NCBI RefSeq assembly: GCF_018129005.1
Contig: NZ_JAAEDL010000037.1
Span: 1 to 37,330, forward strand
Direction of reading: 5' to 3'
DNA: 37,330 nt
Source: Neoroseomonas eburnea
Lineage (GTDB): Bacteria > Pseudomonadota > Alphaproteobacteria > Acetobacterales > Acetobacteraceae
Positions 33,442 through 37,330 of this stretch are shown here, one piece after another. Positions within the stretch are counted from its first letter, which is position 1, and the number at the start of each line of letters is the position of its first letter. Both the position numbers and the translations under genes were made by a program. The notes under the pieces were generated by a model. The model was not told where the DNA came from. It saw only the letters and a program-made list of their open reading frames with translations, and did not search any database.

Positions 33442-35959
33442 GATCCCGCTCTGGCGAAGCTGGCCCGCGATCGGCCTTGCTGCCGTCGCGCTGTTCGTGC
33501 TGCCGGCCGAATTCGTCGCCAATGACCGGCCGGTGCTGATTTGGCGGGATGGCGCGCTCACCTCGCCGGCGATGTCGCGGCCGACCGAGCGCCAGCTCGG
33601 CGGCAGCCTGCCCATCCCGGCGGATTTCCACGACCCGGCGGTGCAGGCGCTGCTCGCCCGCCAGGGCGCGGTGCAGATCTGGCCGCCCATCCGCTTCGCG
33701 CCTGACACCGTCGCCCCGGGCCTGCCGCGCGCCGCGCCGGCGGGACCCAGCCGGCAGCATCCGCTCGGCACCGACGACCAGGCGCGCGACGTTCTGGCGC
33801 GGCTGATCTGGGGGCTGCGGCTGTCGCTCGGCTTCGGGCTGGTCGTCACCGCCGCCTCGGTGCTGCTCGGCCTGCTGCTCGGCGCGGTGCAGGGCTGGCG
33901 GGGCGGGCTGACCGACCTCGTGCTGCAGCGGCTGACCGAGATCTGGGCCGGCGTGCCGCTGCTCTTCCTGCTGATGATCCTCGCCAGCGCGCTGGCGCCC
34001 AACATCTGGGTCCTCGCCGTGGTGATGTCGCTGTTCTTCTGGATGGCGATCGCCGGCGTCACGCGCGCCGAGTTCCTGCGCCTGCGCGCCCAGGACTTCG
34101 TCCGCGCGGCGGTGGCGATGGGCGCCTCGGGCGCGCGCATCATGCGCGTGCACATCCTGCCGAACGCGCTCGCGCCGACGCTGTCCATCGCGCCCTTCCT
34201 CGCCTCCGGCGCGATCACCATGCTGGCGGGGCTCGACCTGCTCGGCCTCGGACTGCCGCCGGGCACGCCGTCCCTCGGCGAGATGCTCGCCCAGGCGCGC
34301 AACAACCTGCATGCGCCCTGGCTCGCCGTGGCGGCGGTCGGCGCGCTGGGCGGGGTGCTGCTGCTGGTCACGCTGCTCGGGCAGAGGCTGCGCGATGCGC
34401 TCGACCCGCGCCTCGCCCCGGCGCGCCGCCATGTCGAACCGCTCGCCCTGCCGCCCGGCGCCCCCGATGCGGTGCTGGAGATCCGCGCGCTGGAACTCGA
34501 TGTCGGCGCGACGCGGGCGCTGCGCGGGGTGAACCTGGTGGTCGCGCCGGGGGAGGCGGTGGCGCTGCTCGGCGATTCCGGCTCGGGCAAGACGATGACG
34601 GCGCTCGCCGCCTGCGGCCTGGCGCCGCCGCAGGCCAGCCGCATCGCCGGCTCCATCCGCATCGCCGGGCAGGAGATGCTGGGCGCGCCCGAAGCTGTCC
34701 GCCGCGCCCTGCTGCGCGACCGCATCGGGCTGGTTTTCCAGGAGCCGGCGGCGGCGCTCAACCCGCTGCATCCAGTGCTCCGCCAGGTGATGGAAGCGGC
34801 CGCGACCGCCGGGCTCGGCCGCGCCGCCGCGCGGGCGCGGGCCCAGGAACTGCTCGACCTCGTCGGCCTGCCCGAGGCCGTGGCCCGCCCGCGCGCCCTG
34901 CCGCACGCCTTCTCCGGCGGGCAGCAGCAGCGCGCCGTCATCGCCATGGCGATCGCGCGGTCCCCGGCGCTGCTCCTCGCCGACGAGCCCACCGCCTCGC
35001 TCGACGCCACGCTGCGCGGCACGCTGCTCGCGCTGCTCGACGGGCTGCGCGGGCGGCTCGGCATGGCGCTGCTGCTCATCACCCACGACGTCGATGCGGC
35101 GCGCGCCGTCGCCTCCCGCATCCTGGTCATGGAGGAAGGGCGAATCGTCGCCGAGGTGCCGCGCGAGCGCCTCGCGGCCACTGCCCCGCCTGCGCTGCAA
35201 CGGCTGCTGGCGCCGCCGCCACCGCCGCCGCGCGACCCGCCGCCGCCGGGCCGTCCGGTGATGGAGGTGCGCGACCTCGCCGTGCGCTATGGCCGGACGG
35301 AGGTGCTGGCCGGCATCGACCTCGCCCTGCATCGCGGCCGTACCCTCGCCGTCACCGGGCCGTCGGGTTGCGGCAAGACCTCGCTGGCGCTGGCGCTGCT
35401 GCGCCTCGTGGATGCGCGCGGGGAGGTGCTGCTCGACGGCCGCCCGCTGCCGCCGGGCCGCGCCTGGCGGAGGCGCGCGCAGATCGTGTTCCAGAACCCG
35501 GCGACCAGTCTCTCGCCCCGGCTGTCGGTGCGGGACATCCTCGCCGAGCCGCTGCTGCTGCACATGCCGCAGCTCGGCGCCGCCCAGCGCGCGGCGCGCG
35601 TGCGGACGGCGCTGGCCGAGGTCGGGCTCGACCCCGAACTCGCGGCGCGGCGCCCCGCCGCGCTGTCGGGCGGGCAGCGCCAGCGCGTCGCGATCGCCCG
35701 CGCGCTGATCGCCGACCCGGACGTCGTGCTGCTCGACGAACCCACCTCCGCGCTCGACCGCAGCGTGGAAGCCGAGGTGCTGGCGCTGCTCGCCCGCCTG
35801 CAGGCGGCGCGCGGCTTCGCCGCCCTGCTCGTCACCCATGACCCGCGCGTGGTCGCGGCCCTCGCCGACGAGGAGCTGTGCCTCGACGCCGGCCGCATCG
35901 TCGCCCGGCGCAGGCCGGGAGCGACGCAATCCCTTCCCGTCACGGAGAACGTCCGATGA
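33434..35959 (+). CDS. Fused ABC importer: YejE-like permease joined to two YejF-like ATPase domains
   Basis: This single 841-residue protein carries a whole permease plus both ATPases. Residues 1 to about 330 match YejE: PAEFVANDRPVLIWRDG, HPLGTDDQARDVLARLIWG, FLRLRAQDFVRAAVAMGAS, LLGLGLPPGTPSLGEMLAQA. ATPase 1 has Walker A GDSGSGKT (380-387), signature SGGQQQR (494-500) and Walker B ADEP (about 517). A proline-rich linker (PPPPPPRDPPPPG, near 595) leads to ATPase 2, with Walker A GPSGCGKT (642-649), SGGQRQR (745-751) and LLDEP (D768, E769). All catalytic residues look intact. In E. coli YejE and YejF are separate. No stop or frameshift is present at the junction. It begins with GTG, coupled to yejB, and ends ATGA into the HemS-like gene. 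Confidence 0.93.
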   Translation: MAEIPLWRSWPAIGLAAVALFVLPAEFVANDRPVLIWRDGALTSPAMSRPTERQLGGSLPIPADFHDPAVQALLARQGAVQIWPPIRFAPDTVAPGLPRAAPAGPSRQHPLGTDDQARDVLARLIWGLRLSLGFGLVVTAASVLLGLLLGAVQGWRGGLTDLVLQRLTEIWAGVPLLFLLMILASALAPNIWVLAVVMSLFFWMAIAGVTRAEFLRLRAQDFVRAAVAMGASGARIMRVHILPNALAPTLSIAPFLASGAITMLAGLDLLGLGLPPGTPSLGEMLAQARNNLHAPWLAVAAVGALGGVLLLVTLLGQRLRDALDPRLAPARRHVEPLALPPGAPDAVLEIRALELDVGATRALRGVNLVVAPGEAVALLGDSGSGKTMTALAACGLAPPQASRIAGSIRIAGQEMLGAPEAVRRALLRDRIGLVFQEPAAALNPLHPVLRQVMEAAATAGLGRAAARARAQELLDLVGLPEAVARPRALPHAFSGGQQQRAVIAMAIARSPALLLADEPTASLDATLRGTLLALLDGLRGRLGMALLLITHDVDAARAVASRILVMEEGRIVAEVPRERLAATAPPALQRLLAPPPPPPRDPPPPGRPVMEVRDLAVRYGRTEVLAGIDLALHRGRTLAVTGPSGCGKTSLALALLRLVDARGEVLLDGRPLPPGRAWRRRAQIVFQNPATSLSPRLSVRDILAEPLLLHMPQLGAAQRAARVRTALAEVGLDPELAARRPAALSGGQRQRVAIARALIADPDVVLLDEPTSALDRSVEAEVLALLARLQAARGFAALLVTHDPRVVAALADEELCLDAGRIVARRRPGATQSLPVTENVR

Positions 35960-36684
35960 GCGACACCGACCTGCCCACCCGCTTCCTGCTGATCGCCACG
36001 CCGGTCCAGGCCGCCGCGCTGCTGCCCGCGCTCGGGCGCAGCATGGTCACGCTGAACCGCGCCGGTGCCACGCATGAGCGCATCGGCCCAGTCGAGTCGG
36101 CGACGGCGGAGGCCGGCACGCTGCGGATCGGCGGCGCCGCCCATGAATCGTCGCTGGCGCTGGACCAGGTCGCGCAGATCGTCGCCGACCGCAGCGGCGG
36201 CATGCGCGGCAAGGTCTTCCCGCGCATCGAGTTCCAGGCGGCGGACGGCACCGCGCTGCTGACGGTGATCGGCATGGACGGGCTCGAACCCTTCGACGCC
36301 GCCGTGCAGGGCTGGGCCGGGGCAGCGCTGGAGCCGCGCGCCAGGCCGGAAGCGCCCGCGCAGGCGCCGGATGCGCCGCCGACCGATCCCGGCCGCGAGG
36401 CGCTGGAAGCCCTGCGCGCCAGCGGCGGGGAGGTGGAGATCCGCATCGTCGCCGGTCCCGCCAGCCAGAGCTGGCGCGGGCGGATCGAGGAGGTGAAGCC
36501 CGCCATGGGCTTCGCCAATATCCTGCGGCCCGACTTCCACCTGCACCTGCGCGACGGCAGCGTCGCTGGCTTCCGCGCCAGCGGCGAGGACCTGGAAGCC
36601 CTCGACGCCGAGGGCGCGCCGAGCGGGCTGGTGCTGAGGCCGCTCGATCCGGCGGCGCGCGAGGCGCTCGCCCGCTTCGCATGA
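35956..36684 (+). CDS. Short HemS/ChuS-like heme utilisation protein
   Basis: This 242-residue cytoplasmic protein with two related halves matches the HemS/ChuS/HmuS pattern. The N-terminal half has LGRSMVTLNRAGATHERIGP (about 27-44), like the family VMALTRNE.VVHEK.G. The C-terminal half has IRIVAGPASQSWRGRIEEVK and then FANILRPDFHLHLRDGSVAGF (in two parts, near 186-206), like the family LNVLDPDFNLHLR. HemS proteins bind heme and pass it on or degrade it. At 242 residues it is shorter than the usual 340-350, and the family GCIQIHTG is here ASQSWRGR, so the heme site may be altered. It overlaps the fused transporter gene by ATGA, tying it to import. Family assignment is by motif only. Confidence 0.65.
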   Translation: MSDTDLPTRFLLIATPVQAAALLPALGRSMVTLNRAGATHERIGPVESATAEAGTLRIGGAAHESSLALDQVAQIVADRSGGMRGKVFPRIEFQAADGTALLTVIGMDGLEPFDAAVQGWAGAALEPRARPEAPAQAPDAPPTDPGREALEALRASGGEVEIRIVAGPASQSWRGRIEEVKPAMGFANILRPDFHLHLRDGSVAGFRASGEDLEALDAEGAPSGLVLRPLDPAAREALARFA

Positions 36685-36778
36685 TACCGAAGGCCGCCAT
36701 TCGCGACCGCCGGCATCGGCCGTTTCGTGCCCTCGGGCGCCGCGCGCAAACCTCCAGCTTGCCTGGTTTCGCCGGCCT
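36682..36778 (+). repeat. Dispersed 97-bp repeat family 3, copy B
   Basis: It aligns without gaps to the minus strand of 5197-5293 (78 of 97 bases the same by my count). Its first three bases are the TGA stop of the HemS-like gene, and it runs into the front of the dioxygenase remnant. The insertion or duplication edge therefore coincides with a gene end. Confidence 0.75.
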
Positions 36779-37146
36779 TCCTGCGGGCGCTGCTCCGCCC
36801 GCGCGTCCTTTCGGCCGTGTCGCGGGCCCTGGGCGATGCGGCGCCGGTCTTCCATTTCACCAACATCACCCAGAAGGCGACGGGCTTCGGCAGCGGCATC
36901 GCCTGGCATCGCGACGCGGCGAACCGCTACATCACGACGCGGCGGCGGCGCTTCCTGCACGTCCTGGTCTGCCTCGACGCCATGGGGCCGGGGAATGACG
37001 GGACGGGCTTCCTTCCCGGGTCGCATCGCGGCGCCGCGCGGATGGCCGTGGTGCCGCGCTGCCGGCGGGGCACGCTGCTGCTGGTCGATCCGCCGCGCGG
37101 GCCGGATCGGGAGGCGGTGACGGGGCGATCGGTATGGTCGCTGTGA
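36727..37146 (+). pseudogene. Truncated phytanoyl-CoA dioxygenase (PhyH)-like remnant
   Basis: An open frame of 139 residues (GTG 36727) whose middle matches PhyH-type Fe(II)/2-oxoglutarate dioxygenases. FHFTNITQKATGFGSGIAWH is followed by RDAANRY, giving the iron-binding H-x-D, and then LVCLDAMGPGNDGTGFLPGSHRG. Full family members have about 250-300 residues; here the N-terminal part is missing and is replaced by the 97-bp repeat. The distal iron histidine expected in the last block (GTLLLVDPPRGPDREAVTGR) is not seen. It therefore looks like a decayed gene rather than a working enzyme. The first 17 codons are repeat sequence. Confidence 0.55.
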
Positions 37147-37148
37147 AG

Positions 37149-37202
37149 CCGGAGGGGCCTTGCCCCTCCGGACCACCCCACCAAAGGCCGAAAGGCCTTT
37201 GG
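37149..37202 (-). repeat. Dispersed double-hairpin repeat family 1, copy 2
   Basis: On the minus strand: hairpin 1 CCAAAGGCC-TTTC-GGCCTTTGG (37202-37181), a 9-base spacer TGGGGTGGT, then hairpin 2 CCGGAGGGGC-AAG-GCCCCTCCGG (37171-37149). The outer two pairs of hairpin 2 are C-G here and T-A in copy 1, so pairing is kept. It begins 3 bases after the remnant gene stop. Confidence 0.88.
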
Positions 37203-37259
37203 AAACCATGACTTCAGGGGGCGCGCCCGCCACGCGGGAGGCCGCCCGGGTGACGGGTT

Positions 37260-37319
37260 CCGAGGGCCTTTCGGCCCTCGGCGGGGAGAGGTGCGGAGAG
37301 GGGCGGCGCCCCTCTCCGC
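37260..37319 (+). repeat. Dispersed double-hairpin repeat family 1, copy 3 (diverged)
   Basis: Hairpin 1 is CCGAGGGCC-TTTC-GGCCCTCGG (37260-37281). After an 11-base spacer, hairpin 2 is GCGGAGAGGGGC-GGC-GCCCCTCTCCGC (37293-37319). Both stems differ from copies 1 and 2 by paired changes while the TTTC loop is the same. It is opposite in direction to copy 2, 57 bases away. Confidence 0.85.
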
Positions 37320-37330
37320 GGCTGCAGCGG

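Noticed and set aside
32068..35181. 1037-residue minus-strand open frame opposite the Yej genes
   Set aside because: The plus strand has intact YejB and YejE-ATPase motifs. The minus translation is serine/arginine-rich and has no family features.
35287..37233. 648-residue minus-strand open frame over the ATPase end and HemS-like gene
   Set aside because: It mirrors the second ATPase domain and the HemS-like gene. Its first residues are translated from the family 1 repeat.

Overview
The window is very GC-rich, with tightly packed genes and Tat-like signals on several solute-binding proteins. It has one TRAP and one tripartite tricarboxylate (TTT) transporter, and short GC-rich hairpin repeats between genes. 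Together this suggests an alphaproteobacterium of the Acetobacteraceae (Roseomonas-like) type. That placement is an inference from gene content; no rRNA or marker gene is present. No tRNA, rRNA, CRISPR array or insertion sequence was recognised.

Layout. 1-2926: 3' part of a large superfamily I helicase with a Vsr-like nuclease domain and a DUF3320 tail; its Walker A lies outside the window. 3014-4966: mscL (-), a VOC protein (+) and a DedA-type membrane protein (+). 5479-9579 (-): a TRAP operon read dctP-dctP-dctQ-dctM, with two tandem paralogous binding proteins. 9676-9939 (-): an orphan HicA-like protein. 9940-10400: ten copies of a 7-bp repeat and a 127-bp direct duplication. 10401-11822 (-): manC-type GDP-mannose enzyme. 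12120-15272 (-): tctC-tctB-tctA, divergent from a (+) catabolic cluster at 15398-18498 (M20 amidohydrolase, creatininase family, ketopantoate reductase family). 18685-27760 (-): a complete RND efflux operon (outer membrane lipoprotein channel, adaptor, two MdtB/MdtC-like pumps).

The most interesting part is 27967-36684. A TonB-dependent receptor of the heme/hemoglobin type is followed by a YejA-like binding protein (-). Divergent from it are a YejB-like permease, an 841-residue fusion of YejE with both YejF ATPase domains, and a short HemS/ChuS-like protein. The receptor promoter and the yejA/yejB divergent start region each carry a 24-bp operator, identical at 23 of 24 positions and Fur-like in form. 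I read this as one metal-responsive outer-membrane-to-cytoplasm import system, probably for heme or an iron chelate, in which a peptide-type (Yej) ABC importer replaces the usual HmuTUV.

Three families of dispersed hairpin repeats occur between genes. One is a double stem-loop whose copies differ by compensatory base changes. The right end holds a decayed phytanoyl-CoA dioxygenase fragment flanked by two of these repeat families.
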